Below are positions 51,727-60,995 of a stretch of DNA of 64,000 nt, piece after piece. Both the position numbers and the translations under genes were made by a program. The first letter of the stretch is position 1; each line of letters begins with the position of its first letter. The notes under the pieces were generated by a model, which saw only the letters and a list, made by a program, of their open reading frames with translations, made no database searches and was not told the origin of the DNA. The DNA lies in the NCBI GenBank assembly GCA_003223645.1, contig QHVT01000009.1, positions 1-64,000 of the forward strand. Direction: 5' to 3'. The stretch is from Acidobacteriota bacterium. Its GTDB lineage: Bacteria; Acidobacteriota; Thermoanaerobaculia; Gp7-AA8.

Positions 51727-52581
51727 TTAGGCGTGTCCATTGCGATACTTCTTTTCCCCCGCCTCGATCCGGAACGGCAATCGATTCTGCGGCGGCGGCA
51801 GCGGACAGGTCGCGAACGACGTGAACGCGCACGGAGGGTTGTAGGCCTTGTTGAAGTCGACGATCACGTTGCCGTTCTTGTCGGGCGGCGACGCGTAGAG
51901 ATAGCGCGCGGCGGGATAGGTCGCGTCGCGGCTCGTCGCGTCTTTGAAGATGATGAAGAAGTCGGTCTCGCCCTGCTCGATGATCGGATCGATGCGGTAC
52001 TCCTTGCCGTCGACGTTGAAGACGAGCGCGCCGGGAACCGCGGTGTCCGACGTCATGCCGGTGACGTCGGTGATCGCGACATGCTTCTCCGGCTTGTACG
52101 GCTCGTAGTGCGCTTCGATGCGCCACTTCGGATCGACATCGAAGTAATCGAGGCCGAGGAAATGCGTACGTGTCGGGGCTTGCGAGTCTTTCACGCGCAG
52201 GCCGTATCGCTCGCCGCGCTTGATCACCTGGAACGTCGTCGTTCCCATCTTTACGATCGTCGGTCCGTTCTCCGCGGCATCGTCCATGAGTCGCACCGGC
52301 GCGGTCACCGACTTGTTGTCGATCGTCTGTCCGACGCCGGGCTGAAGCGTGATGACGTCGCCTTTACGATCGAGCGTCACGCCGGCGATCGGCTGATTCA
52401 CGCCTTCATTCAACCAGTGCAGTCCAACCAGCGTCAGCCATCCGTTTTCACTGGTCAGGCGCTTCGCTCGATTCGCGCGCCATTGCAGGACTTCGTTGCG
52501 GTGCGCGATCACGTCGACGTGCGCCTCCCTCTGGCATGCGGCGAGCGCGACGAGCAGGGAAATCGCGAATAAACGTCTCAT
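51727..52581 (-). CDS. DUF1684 lipoprotein
   Basis: Protein of 284 residues with a lipoprotein signal (LLVALAACQRE, Cys16). The DUF1684 domain spans nearly all of the rest: ENGWLTLVGLHWLNEG, GERYGLRVKD, PGALVFNVDGKEYRIDPI, RYLYASPP and the C-terminal VDFNKAYNPPCAFTSFATCPLP with YNPPC and CP. The family is common in Bacteroidetes and Acidobacteria and has no firm function. It is transcribed divergently from the second ECF sigma gene. No partner gene is apparent. Confidence 0.88.
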   Translation of the reverse strand: MRRLFAISLLVALAACQREAHVDVIAHRNEVLQWRANRAKRLTSENGWLTLVGLHWLNEGVNQPIAGVTLDRKGDVITLQPGVGQTIDNKSVTAPVRLMDDAAENGPTIVKMGTTTFQVIKRGERYGLRVKDSQAPTRTHFLGLDYFDVDPKWRIEAHYEPYKPEKHVAITDVTGMTSDTAVPGALVFNVDGKEYRIDPIIEQGETDFFIIFKDATSRDATYPAARYLYASPPDKNGNVIVDFNKAYNPPCAFTSFATCPLPPPQNRLPFRIEAGEKKYRNGHA

Positions 52582-52662
52582 TTGGCTAGGATAACGTCAC
52601 ACCGGTTTCTTTTCTTTTGTCATGTGCGTCAAATTTCTGTGGCCGAAGTCGCACCGTTCCCG

Positions 52663-53244
52663 ATGCAAAAATCGGAGCGTGAAGCAGTGACGGCGAGTCC
52701 GTGGTCCGAAGAGCAGCGGCTCCTCGGCGCGATTCGAGCGGGTGACACTGCGGCCGCGGAAGAACTGGTCGAGCGAACGTACTCGGCCGTATTCGCATCG
52801 ATTTACCGTCTGTGCGGCGACAGCGATCTGTCCGCCGACCTGACACAGGAGACGTATCAGAAAGCATGGGCAGCGCTCAGCGGATTCGACGGGCGCTCGC
52901 AACTTTTCACATGGCTTTACCGTATCGCCTACACGACGTTTTTGAACTACATCCGCCGGCCGCGGCGGATGACTTCGCTCGACGAACCGGATTCGATCGA
53001 CGTCGCGGATGAAACGCCCGCCGTCGATGCGGTGTTGGTGGTACAGGAGGAGGCCGAGCACCTCCGCGAGGCAGTCATGAAACTTCCGGAAGACTTGCGA
53101 TTCACCGTGACCGCACACTTCTGGGGAGGACTGCCGGTGAAAGAGATTGCGCGCATCGAGAAGATCACGACGGTGGCGATCCGCAAGCGATTGCACCGCG
53201 CCTTCACGCTGCTCGAGTCGATGCTCGACGAGGAACCGTCATGA
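52663..53244 (+). CDS. ECF-family RNA polymerase sigma factor
   Basis: 193 residues from ATG 52663; a GTG at 52639 is also in frame and neither has a clear ribosome site. Region 2 is EELVERTYSAVFASIYRLCG with DLTQETYQKAWAALSGFDG, and region 4 is LREAVMKLPEDLRFTVTAHF with IRKRLHRAFTLLES. It overlaps the next gene by 4 bp (ATGA). That gene encodes a membrane protein with a YfbK-like domain, which takes the place normally held by the anti-sigma factor. Confidence 0.88.
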   Translation: MQKSEREAVTASPWSEEQRLLGAIRAGDTAAAEELVERTYSAVFASIYRLCGDSDLSADLTQETYQKAWAALSGFDGRSQLFTWLYRIAYTTFLNYIRRPRRMTSLDEPDSIDVADETPAVDAVLVVQEEAEHLREAVMKLPEDLRFTVTAHFWGGLPVKEIARIEKITTVAIRKRLHRAFTLLESMLDEEPS

Positions 53245-54716
53245 ATTCGAAACGCAAAGCAGACATTCAGCGGAAGTTGTCGCTGACCGCGGTCCCGCGG
53301 CCGCCGGACGATCTGCTGGATCGCATCAAGAGCGACATCCCGAACTATCTGAGCGTCGAAGCGGAGCGCGCGCGCTTCTCGCGCTCGATCGGATTCAACT
53401 TGCGCATCGCTGCGTCCATCATCGTGCTGATCTCGATCGCCGCGGCGTTGTACGTCGTCACTCCGACGAAGTCGCCGAACGCGGTGGTCGCGATTCAGCA
53501 ACGGAAGCCGGAGCCGGCGCCGACTGCATCGGCGACGGATGAAGTTCGTTTGGACATCGTGCAGGCAGCGCCGGCGATGCAGCGGCAAATCGCGGATGCG
53601 CGCATCGCACCGCCGGCCGAGGTGCCGCGTGTCGAATCTGAGCCGCCGGCGAGACGAGCGGATGTGCGCGCCGAAGAAGGACGGCGACGCAATGAAATCG
53701 CAGCCGTGGAAGGCGGCGTCGAAGGTTTCGTCTCCGGCGGTGTGGCCGGCGGAACGGTCGGAGGCGTGATCGGCGGCAACGAGTCACGAGATCGCGAAGA
53801 GGCCGCAGCACCGGCACCGCAGCAACTCGCGGAATCGACGCCTGCACCCGTGCCTACCCCGTACGCATACGCGCCCGAGGTCCCGCCGCCGCCGGCGACT
53901 GCAGCTGCGGAAACGCGCGCGATGGCGAAAACCGCGGGCGTGTCGCTCGTTCCTCCTGTGTACGCGGATGATTTGAATCTCGCGCCGAAGTCGGTCTTCG
54001 GCATCTCCGTCGATCCCTCCGCGTTCCGCAAAATTCGCGCGACGATCGAGAGCGGCGCGCGTCCGTCACCGTCATCGGTCGACGTCGAAGCGCTCGTCAA
54101 CTATTTCGCGGGTGCGCCTGCGCGACGCGTGCGCGGCGTGCGCATGGAAGCCGAGGCGTCGCCGGCGCCGGTGGGAGCAAACGGACATCGCGCGATTCTT
54201 CGTCTAACAATCGATACCGGCGTCGTCGACGTTCCGGAAGGCGGCTCCGTTCCGCCGATCGCGAAGGACGCGTTGCTGGAGATCGACTTCAATCGCGACG
54301 CGGTCGAGCGCATCGATCCGATCGGCGACAGCGGAACGCTCGTGCGCGAAAACGCGCTGCTGCACAACGTGTCGGTGACGGGACTCTACGCGCTCGATCT
54401 CCGCACGCCGCTGAAAGCGAAGCAGCGCGTGGCGACGATTCGTCTCACGTATCGCTCGGTCGAGGACGGGAAGAAGCACACGATCGTGCACGAAGTGCGC
54501 GGATCCGATTTCTCGAAGCAGTGGGCCAGCGCGTCACGCCGCCATCGCCTCGCCTCCCTCGGCGCGCTGTGGGGCGAGTCGCTGCGCAGCTCGAGCGGCG
54601 GCAGTGATGTCGCGCGCCGTGCCGAAGAGCTCGCGTCGCAGGCGCCGAACGACGAGCGCGCGCGCGAGTTGAAGGAAGTGGCCGTGGCGTCGAGCGGCGG
54701 AGGCGGGACGAGATAG
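53241..54716 (+). CDS. YfbK-like membrane protein without VWA domain (possible anti-sigma)
   Basis: Protein of 491 residues. A cytoplasmic N-terminus of about 50 residues (PRPPDDLLDRIKSDIP) precedes one membrane helix (about 53-73, RIAASIIVLISIAAALYVV). A long low-complexity linker follows (GGVAGGTVGGVIGG; Ala/Pro/Glu-rich). From about 250 it shows the YfbK N-domain (KSVFGISVDPSAFRKIRATI, VDVEALVNYFAG) and from about 360 the DUF3520 C-domain (SVTGLYALDLRTPL, VHEVRGSDFSKQW, SLGALWGESLRSSS). The central VWA domain found in YfbK, with DxSxS, is absent. ATGA coupling with the sigma gene suggests sigma control. Confidence 0.75.
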   Translation: MNSKRKADIQRKLSLTAVPRPPDDLLDRIKSDIPNYLSVEAERARFSRSIGFNLRIAASIIVLISIAAALYVVTPTKSPNAVVAIQQRKPEPAPTASATDEVRLDIVQAAPAMQRQIADARIAPPAEVPRVESEPPARRADVRAEEGRRRNEIAAVEGGVEGFVSGGVAGGTVGGVIGGNESRDREEAAAPAPQQLAESTPAPVPTPYAYAPEVPPPPATAAAETRAMAKTAGVSLVPPVYADDLNLAPKSVFGISVDPSAFRKIRATIESGARPSPSSVDVEALVNYFAGAPARRVRGVRMEAEASPAPVGANGHRAILRLTIDTGVVDVPEGGSVPPIAKDALLEIDFNRDAVERIDPIGDSGTLVRENALLHNVSVTGLYALDLRTPLKAKQRVATIRLTYRSVEDGKKHTIVHEVRGSDFSKQWASASRRHRLASLGALWGESLRSSSGGSDVARRAEELASQAPNDERARELKEVAVASSGGGGTR

Positions 54717-54790
54717 GCTCACGGGCTCAGAGGCGCATGGGCTCATAGAAACCGCTATGCGCCTGTGAGGCTGTGCGCCTATGAGCCTAG
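54714..54790. repeat. Palindrome of GGCTCAGAGGCGCATGGGCTC units
   Basis: Begins with the stop codon TAG of the YfbK-like gene (TAGGCTCACGGGCTC) and ends with GCGCCTATGAGCCTA near the stop of the convergent zinc-ribbon gene. It shares the word set of 45019-45197. Confidence 0.8.
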
Positions 54791-54794
54791 CGCG

Positions 54795-55049
54795 CTAGCG
54801 CTTCTTCCCGCCGCCGAAGTTGCGGATCGACTGGAAATGCACGTCGAAGTAGTTCGCGGCCGCTTTCAGCGCGCGGCCGACGAGCCATCCGTCTTTCGAC
54901 GGGATGTTCTCGATGTCCGAGCGCATGTGCGACGGCAGCTTGCTCCGGCAACGGCGGCAAAGAGCATTGCCGACCGTTTTGTCGAAATCGCAACGGGGGC
55001 AGCTGCGCTTTTGCGCCAACACCGTCACTTGCTCTTTCGTCAGATGCAT
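54795..55049 (-). CDS. Small zinc-ribbon protein of unknown function
   Basis: 84 residues from ATG 55049, starting HLTKEQVTVLAQKRSCPRC. A zinc ribbon with CPRC and CRRC pairs lies at about residues 16-36, followed by a helical C-terminus (KDGWLVGRALKAAANYFDVHFQ). No ribosome site is clear, and an earlier in-frame start would add 33 residues with no domain. The function is unknown; small zinc ribbons often bind nucleic acid or other proteins. Confidence 0.6.
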   Translation of the reverse strand: MHLTKEQVTVLAQKRSCPRCDFDKTVGNALCRRCRSKLPSHMRSDIENIPSKDGWLVGRALKAAANYFDVHFQSIRNFGGGKKR

Positions 55050-55162
55050 CGCTGTTATTTTGACACATAAGCCGGTACGACCGGCAGCGTTAATTGGCCT
55101 GGCCTCCTTGGACGCCTTCGCCTGTGGCATGTAGAGCGCGGGAATCAATAGAATGCGCGCCC

Positions 55163-55837
55163 ATGGGACAGCGCGTCACGTTTCCTTCCAACGCCCACAC
55201 CTGCCAGGGATATCTCGCCGGACCGTCGTCAAGCAAGGGTCCCGCGGTCGTCGTGATTCAGGAATGGTGGGGACTCGTTCCGCACATCCAAGACGTCGTC
55301 GAGCGATTCGCGCGCGAGGGATTCCTCGCGATCGCACCCGATCTCTATCACGGCAAGACGACCAAGTCGCCGGACGACGCGCAGAAGATGGTGATGGAGC
55401 TCGACGTCGATCGCGCGGTCGCGGAGATCATCGGCGCGGGCAACTATCTGCTGCAGCGTCCCGAGTGCACGTCGAAGCAATACGGCGTCGTCGGATTCTG
55501 CATGGGCGGTGGACTCGCGCAGTTCGCGGCGGTGAATGACACGAACGTCGGCGCGACGGTGAGCTTCTACGGCGGCTTCAAGAAAGTCGTGACGGACTGG
55601 GAGAAGCTGAGCGCGCCGCTGATTCTGATCTACGGCGAAGACGACAAGGGCGTGACGGCCGAAAAGGGACGCGAGCTCGGAGCGAAGCTGCAGAAGATGG
55701 GAAAGAACGCCGAGGTCGTGATCTATCCGCACGCGCAGCACGCGTTCTTCAACGACACGCGCCCCGAGGTTTACAACGCGGAGGCGGCGGCCGACGCGTG
55801 GAAGCGAACAGTGGAGCTGTTCCGGCGCACGTTGTGA
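55163..55837 (+). CDS. Dienelactone hydrolase family protein
   Basis: Protein of 224 residues, alpha/beta-hydrolase fold. The nucleophile elbow is GFCMGG (Cys), the acid is in YGEDDKGV and the His in HAQHAFFNDTR, matching the Cys-Asp-His triad of dienelactone hydrolases. The N-terminal VIQEWWGLVPHIQDV is typical. It probably opens a lactone or cleaves a small ester in the cytoplasm; the substrate is unknown. The stop overlaps the GTG of the next gene (GTGA), so the two are co-translated. Confidence 0.9.
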   Translation: MGQRVTFPSNAHTCQGYLAGPSSSKGPAVVVIQEWWGLVPHIQDVVERFAREGFLAIAPDLYHGKTTKSPDDAQKMVMELDVDRAVAEIIGAGNYLLQRPECTSKQYGVVGFCMGGGLAQFAAVNDTNVGATVSFYGGFKKVVTDWEKLSAPLILIYGEDDKGVTAEKGRELGAKLQKMGKNAEVVIYPHAQHAFFNDTRPEVYNAEAAADAWKRTVELFRRTL

Positions 55838-56712
55838 CGTCGCTCGCGGCCTACGCGCCGCCGCTCGCATTAGCCCTTGGACTCGTCATCGCGCTCACGG
55901 TCGGCAATCCGTACGCGAAGAAGACGTCGAAGCTGACGAAGATCCTGCTGCAGGCCTCCGTCGTCGGACTCGGCTTCGGTATGAACCTGCAGAAAGTCGT
56001 CGAAGCGGGACGGACCGGGATCTTCTTCACGATTGCGACGATTCTCGGCACGCTGCTCCTCGGCTATCTGCTCGCGCGCGCGCTGCGCATCAACGCGCGC
56101 ACGTCGCATCTCATCTCGTCCGGCACCGCGATCTGCGGCGGCAGCGCGATCGCCGCGGTCGGTCCGGTGATCGGCGCAAGCGATGAAGAGATGTCTGTCT
56201 CCCTCGGCACGGTATTCATTCTCAACTCCGTCGCGTTGTTTCTCTTTCCGCTCATCGGCGCCGCATTGCATCTGACGCAAAGACAGTTCGGCGTCTGGTC
56301 GGCGATCGCGATTCACGACACGAGCTCCGTCGTCGGCGCGGCGTCGGCGTACGGAAAAGAAGCGCTGCAGATCGCGACGACGGTGAAACTGACCCGCGCA
56401 CTCTGGATCGTGCCGCTCACGATCGGCACCGCGCTGGCGTTTCATCGCGGCGCCAAAACTCGCGTCGCGATTCCGTGGTTCATCTTTCTCTTCGTGATCG
56501 CATCGATCATCCGAACGTACGTGAATGGACCGTGGGACATCATCGTCGTCATCGCGCGCATCGGTCTCACGCTCACGCTGTTCCTCATCGGCGCGGGACT
56601 CTCGCGCCGCAGTCTCGCCGCCGTCGGCATCCGTCCGCTGATCCTCGGCGTCGTGCTCTGGCTGGTCATCTCGCTGGCCGGACTCTGGGCAGTCACGGCC
56701 ACGCTCGCGTAA
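55834..56712 (+). CDS. YeiH/PSE-family putative transporter (UPF0324)
   Basis: 292 residues from the GTG at 55834 (overlapping the dienelactone hydrolase stop), with about nine or ten membrane spans. Motifs GTAICGGSAIAAVGPVI, SVSLGTVFILNSVALFLFP, GVWSAIAIHDTSSVVGAASA and VKLTRALWIVPLTI define the family. Some members have been proposed as sulfonate or sulfite exporters, but the function is not firm. It is the last gene of the pair. Confidence 0.9.
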   Translation: MTSLAAYAPPLALALGLVIALTVGNPYAKKTSKLTKILLQASVVGLGFGMNLQKVVEAGRTGIFFTIATILGTLLLGYLLARALRINARTSHLISSGTAICGGSAIAAVGPVIGASDEEMSVSLGTVFILNSVALFLFPLIGAALHLTQRQFGVWSAIAIHDTSSVVGAASAYGKEALQIATTVKLTRALWIVPLTIGTALAFHRGAKTRVAIPWFIFLFVIASIIRTYVNGPWDIIVVIARIGLTLTLFLIGAGLSRRSLAAVGIRPLILGVVLWLVISLAGLWAVTATLA

Positions 56713-56721
56713 GATCGCCGC

Positions 56722-57930
56722 GTGGGGGAAGTCGTTCTTCAAGGCAAACTGAACGCGTTCCGCTTCCCCGAGGTGCTCACGTTCCTCAGCAGCACGCGCA
56801 AGAGCGGAACGCTGACGGTGTTGAACGGCGAGAAAGAGGCGTACCTCTTTTTCGACGACGGCTCGCTCGTCTACGCCGGCTCGAACCAGGAACGCTTCCG
56901 CCTCGGCTCGATTCTGCTGCGCAAGAAACGGATGACGCGCAACCAGAGCGAGCGCATCGACGCGCTGATGGCGCGCGAAGGCGGACGGTTCGGACAACAC
57001 GCGATCACGGAGGGCGTGCTGACCGAGGCGCAGCTGCGGGATTCCCTGAAGATTCAGGTCTCGGAGATCGTCTACGACTGCTTCGTGTGGGACGGCGGCG
57101 CGTTCGCGTTCGATCAGGACGGCGCGCACTTGCCGCAGCACGCGGTCACGATCTCGGTCGACCTCGCGAACCTCATCATGGAAGGAGCGCGGCGGATCGA
57201 CGAATGGGAGCAGTGCCTCAAGCTGCTGCCCGATCAATCGGCCGTGTTCCGCGTCGTCGCCACGCCGCGCGACGAGAAGATCACGCTGACCGCCGACGAA
57301 TGGCGAATCCTGTTTCTCATCAACGGACAGCGCACGCTCGAAGATCTCTGCCACGACTCCGAAGACGACGCGTTCAACGTCTATCGCGTCGTGTACGGAT
57401 TGCTCGCCAGCAAATTGATCGAGCCGGTGGCGCAGCAGCACATCATCGACTCCGACGACACGAACACGCCGCACACGACGCCGCTCGCGATCTCCGAGGA
57501 CGCGACGTACCGGCAAGGCGCGCCGCGATTCGAGGGGGATTCGACGATTCACGAGATGGACGACGACACGAGTCTCCTCGTGTCATCGGAAGCGAAGCTG
57601 TCGTACACCGACGTCGTGCGGCCGACGATCGCGCAGCTGACGATCGAGACCGACGGGGGCGGACGCCGCGTGATGCCGCTGACGGAGCCGGAGTACCTGA
57701 TCGGCCGCCATCGCGACAACACGATCCAGCTCAACGATCCCGGCGTCTCCGGTTTTCACGCGCGCCTCTTCCTCGGACCGCACGGCTACGTGATCGAAGA
57801 CTTGAAGAGCCGCAACGGCGTGTGGGTGAACGGCGACCGCACGCAGAGCGCGACGCCGTTGCAGCACGGCGATCGCGTGCACGTCGGTCAGACGGATTTG
57901 TTCTTCGAGGTGCTGTTCAATCCCGCGTAG
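56722..57930 (+). CDS. DUF4388 (PATAN-like) and FHA domain protein
   Basis: 402 residues from a GTG at 56722. The N-terminal DUF4388 domain (about 1-110: LQGKLNAFRFPEVLTFLSST, GTLTVLNGEKEAYLFFDDG) is often linked to signalling in deltaproteobacteria and Acidobacteria. A middle winged-helix-like segment follows. The C-terminal FHA domain (about 305-400) has LIGRHRDNTI, SGFHARLF and SRNGVWVNG, the phosphothreonine-binding residues. It could read phosphorylation by a Ser/Thr kinase such as that encoded at 20550, but the genes are not linked. Confidence 0.88.
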   Translation: MGEVVLQGKLNAFRFPEVLTFLSSTRKSGTLTVLNGEKEAYLFFDDGSLVYAGSNQERFRLGSILLRKKRMTRNQSERIDALMAREGGRFGQHAITEGVLTEAQLRDSLKIQVSEIVYDCFVWDGGAFAFDQDGAHLPQHAVTISVDLANLIMEGARRIDEWEQCLKLLPDQSAVFRVVATPRDEKITLTADEWRILFLINGQRTLEDLCHDSEDDAFNVYRVVYGLLASKLIEPVAQQHIIDSDDTNTPHTTPLAISEDATYRQGAPRFEGDSTIHEMDDDTSLLVSSEAKLSYTDVVRPTIAQLTIETDGGGRRVMPLTEPEYLIGRHRDNTIQLNDPGVSGFHARLFLGPHGYVIEDLKSRNGVWVNGDRTQSATPLQHGDRVHVGQTDLFFEVLFNPA

Positions 57931-57940
57931 CGCGGTCTTC

Positions 57941-58056
57941 TCAGTTTATCCCGCGCGGAGACGCGGGATCTTCGGTTATACCGCGCGTTGATTGCCCACA
58001 GGCGTGTGTCGCGCGGTGTCACCACTGATCCCGCGTCTGCGCGCGGGATAAACTGA
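57941..58056. repeat. Palindrome TCAGTTTATCCCGCGC, two arms
   Basis: Outer arms TCAGTTTATCCCGCGC and GCGCGGGATAAACTGA, inner arms GACGCGGGATC / GATCCCGCGTC, with a central GCCCACAGGCGTGTG. It fills the spacer between the FHA gene stop and the convergent serS stop, and may end both transcripts. A single arm (AGTTTATCCCGCGCG) recurs at 62630. Confidence 0.8.
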
Positions 58057-58067
58057 AAGCCCAACGA

Positions 58068-59333
58068 TCACCGAATGCGGTCCGTCTTCATGTACGGCCG
58101 CAGCGCTTCCGGCACGATCACGCTTCCGTCTTCCTGCTGGTAGTTTTCGAGAATCGCGACGAGCGTTCGGCCTAACGGCAGGCCGGAGCCGTTGAGCGTG
58201 TGCACGAAGCGCGTCTGCTTCTCGCCGGCGCGATAGCGGATATTCGCGCGGCGCGCCTGGAAGTCGGTGAAGTTCGAGCAGGACGAGATCTCGCGATATG
58301 TGTCCTGTCCCGGCAGCCACACTTCGATGTCGTACGTCTTCGCGGAGGCGAAGCTCATGTCGCCGGTCGAGAGCGTGACGACGCGGTAGTGCAGGCCGAG
58401 GAGCTGGAGGATTTCTTCGGCGTCGCGCGTCAGCTTTTCGTGCTCTTCCCACGAGGTGTCCGGCAGCGTGAATTTCACGAGCTCGACTTTCTCGAACTGA
58501 TGCTGACGAATGAGACCGCGCGTGTCCTTGCCGGCGGATCCCGCTTCGCTGCGGAAGCAAGGCGTGTACGCGGTGTAATGGATCGGCAGCTTCGCCGCAT
58601 CGAGGATCTCGTCGCGATGAATGTTCGTCACCGGCACTTCCGCGGTCGGCACGAGATACCATGGCTTCTCGTGACGCAACCTGAACAAGTCCTCTTCGAA
58701 CTTCGGCAACTGTCCGGTGCCGAAGAGCGAGTCGCCGTTGACGATGAACGGCGGCAGCACCTCGGTGTAACCCTGCCGCTCGTGCACGTCGAGCATGAAG
58801 TTCATCAGCGCGCGATTCAGCTTCGCCGCGCCGGCGTAGAGAAACGCGAACCGCGCGCCGGTGACTTTCGCGGCGCGCTCGAAGTCGAGGATGCCGAGAG
58901 CGTCGCCGATGTCCCAGTGGTTGTTCGGCGCGAACGAAAATGACGGCTTCTCGCCCCACGTGCGCTCCACGCGATTCGCGGACTCGTCCACGCCGACGGG
59001 GACGGATTCGTGCGGGACGTTGGGGAAGCCGATCTCGAGATTGCGGAACTCTTCCTCGATTTGCGCGAGGCGATCGTCGAGGACTTTGATCTCGTCGCCG
59101 ACGCGCTTCATCGCTTCGATCTGCGACGACGCGTCCTGCTTGTTCTTCTTCAACGTCGCGATTTCCTGCGACGCGCTGTTGCGCTGCGCTTTCAACTGCT
59201 CGACGCTGACGATCGAGCGGCGCCGCTCGCCGTCGAGCTCGAGGAACCGTTCGATGTCGACGTTGGCGCCGCGGTTTTTTAGCGCGGTGCGGTATTCGTC
59301 CGCATGTTCACGCAGGTAATCTCGGGACAACAT
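58068..59333 (-). CDS. serS: Seryl-tRNA synthetase
   Basis: Protein of 421 residues that charges tRNA(Ser). The N-terminal coiled-coil arm (about residues 30-100, [20 protein letters not shown]) binds the tRNA long arm. Class II motifs are motif 2 ([17 protein letters not shown], with [10 protein letters not shown]) and motif 3 ([19 protein letters not shown] and [19 protein letters not shown]). The start ATG is at 59333. The upstream subtilase gene ends 18 bp earlier in the same direction, so they may be co-transcribed. No tRNA gene is nearby. Confidence 0.97.
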   Translation of the reverse strand: MLSRDYLREHADEYRTALKNRGANVDIERFLELDGERRRSIVSVEQLKAQRNSASQEIATLKKNKQDASSQIEAMKRVGDEIKVLDDRLAQIEEEFRNLEIGFPNVPHESVPVGVDESANRVERTWGEKPSFSFAPNNHWDIGDALGILDFERAAKVTGARFAFLYAGAAKLNRALMNFMLDVHERQGYTEVLPPFIVNGDSLFGTGQLPKFEEDLFRLRHEKPWYLVPTAEVPVTNIHRDEILDAAKLPIHYTAYTPCFRSEAGSAGKDTRGLIRQHQFEKVELVKFTLPDTSWEEHEKLTRDAEEILQLLGLHYRVVTLSTGDMSFASAKTYDIEVWLPGQDTYREISSCSNFTDFQARRANIRYRAGEKQTRFVHTLNGSGLPLGRTLVAILENYQQEDGSVIVPEALRPYMKTDRIR

Positions 59334-59351
59334 GGGCGCGAATGATACACG

Positions 59352-60977
59352 TCAGTGCCGCACGGAACGGCTGCGCAGCGGCGCGGGATTCGCGATGTCG
59401 AAATCGCCGAGAATCACCAGCGCGTAGCTTTGGCGCGGGCCGAAACGAAGCTGCGAGGCGGTGACGGTGATGTCGTATGCGCCGGGAGACGGCTGCGCGA
59501 GCGAGAGGGCTTCGACGTTGTTCAGATGATCGTTCGTCGCGATGTCGTTCACGCGCAGATCGAGATCGTTCACGAGCTCCGGAGTCGGATCGGCGATCGA
59601 GCGTACGACGCCGGGAGGATCGGTCCACACGAGCACCGCTTTGAACGGCGCGTTGGATTTCAGCTGCACGCGGATCGTCGACGACTGTCCCTGCGCAAGT
59701 CCGGAGGAAAGCGGGACGTCGACGACGCGAATGTGGCGCGCATCGCCAGGAAAATAAAGCGCGTCGTCGAGGACGGGAAATCCCCAACCCTGTTCGTTCG
59801 ACGGCACGGGTTTCGTCGCAATGAGATTTCCGTTTTGCGGACGCCAGAGCACGGGACGCGCGGCCGCGATGATCGTGGCCTTGAGCAGCGCAGCGCTGGG
59901 AGTGATGCGGTTCGCAGTCGTCGCGACGCCGGTCGGATAGAAGCCGTCGGTGTAGTACTGCCGCACGAGCGCGGCTGCGCCTGCGACCGACGGCGCGGCC
60001 CACGACGTGCCGTCGGAATCCGTCGCCTCGCACGCGCGGCCGTCGTTGTTCAGATCGATGTCGCCCGACATCACCTTCGCCGGACCGACGACGTCGGGCT
60101 TGATGCGGCCGTCGCGCGACGGGCCGAAAAGCGTGAACTGCGCGAGGATGTCGTCGTCACCCGAGCCGTAGTAGCGCGTGCCACCGACCTGCAGCGTGTT
60201 CTTCGCCGAGCCGGGCGCGGAGAGCGAGCTCGCCGGCGGAGTGCCGTTGCCGCTGGCGTTTCCGGTGTTGAAGACGAGGAGCGAGTCGGGATGCGACCAG
60301 ACAAACGCGTCGACTTCGCGCGACGTGCTCGAGTAATTCGCGGTCGGCGGCGTCGCGGGATACGGAACGCCCTGGCGATCGCCCCACGAATTCGAATGAA
60401 TGCGCGCTCCCTGTTTGTAGGCCTGTTCGAAGATCGGCGTGAGCACGGCCGGGCATCCGATGCCCGGATACTGCGTGCACGCGTCGCCGGTCGTCAGACC
60501 CGCGTCCTGAATCACGAGCTTCGCGCCCGGCGCGATCGCGTCACCCCAATCGTGTTTGATCGGTGCGCCGCTGTCGCCGGCGATCGCGCCCGCGGCGTGC
60601 GTGCCGTGTCCATGATTGTCGAGCGCGCCCGGCGCGCCGATCGCGTCGCAGCCCTTCGCGCCGGGGTACTGGTTGCAGGAGTAAAGAAAATCGTAGGCGA
60701 TGACTTTCCGCCGCGACAAATCGACATTCGTCCAATCGAGCCCGCCTGAGGGGGTTCCGGTGTTGAAGGGCGGCGCCGATCCGTCCGGCTCCGCGTAGTA
60801 ACACGAGCTGTACTCGAGACCCGTGTCGACGATGGCGACGATCTGCCCCTCGCCGTGGATGCCGCGATCGTGCAGCGGCGTCGGCCCGATCGGCGAGCCG
60901 CTCTGGAGGGAGCGATAGGAAAACTCGTTGGCGGAGGCGCTGAACGCGATCAGCAGGACTGCGAATAATTTTCGCAC
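59352..60977 (-). CDS. Exported subtilisin-like serine protease (S8)
   Basis: Protein of 541 residues with a signal peptide (MRKLFAVLLIAFSASA) and no evident propeptide. The catalytic triad motifs are IVDTGLEY (Asp), NHGHGTHAAGAIAG (His) and DGTSWAAPSVAG (Ser). The usual Met after GTS is Trp here. Segments FPVLDDALYFPG and VQLKSNAPFKAVLVWTDPPG mark the C-terminal domain, rich in beta-strands. It is probably secreted. The VWA gene lies upstream in the same direction, 18 bp away; the link to that module is positional only. Confidence 0.92.
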   Translation of the reverse strand: MRKLFAVLLIAFSASANEFSYRSLQSGSPIGPTPLHDRGIHGEGQIVAIVDTGLEYSSCYYAEPDGSAPPFNTGTPSGGLDWTNVDLSRRKVIAYDFLYSCNQYPGAKGCDAIGAPGALDNHGHGTHAAGAIAGDSGAPIKHDWGDAIAPGAKLVIQDAGLTTGDACTQYPGIGCPAVLTPIFEQAYKQGARIHSNSWGDRQGVPYPATPPTANYSSTSREVDAFVWSHPDSLLVFNTGNASGNGTPPASSLSAPGSAKNTLQVGGTRYYGSGDDDILAQFTLFGPSRDGRIKPDVVGPAKVMSGDIDLNNDGRACEATDSDGTSWAAPSVAGAAALVRQYYTDGFYPTGVATTANRITPSAALLKATIIAAARPVLWRPQNGNLIATKPVPSNEQGWGFPVLDDALYFPGDARHIRVVDVPLSSGLAQGQSSTIRVQLKSNAPFKAVLVWTDPPGVVRSIADPTPELVNDLDLRVNDIATNDHLNNVEALSLAQPSPGAYDITVTASQLRFGPRQSYALVILGDFDIANPAPLRSRSVRH

Positions 60978-60995
60978 GGAGCGGAGAACGCGCGA

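Noticed and set aside
53241-54716. Normal YfbK with VWA domain
   Set aside because: No DxSxS metal site was found between the N-domain and the DUF3520 domain; the gap is too short to hold a VWA domain.
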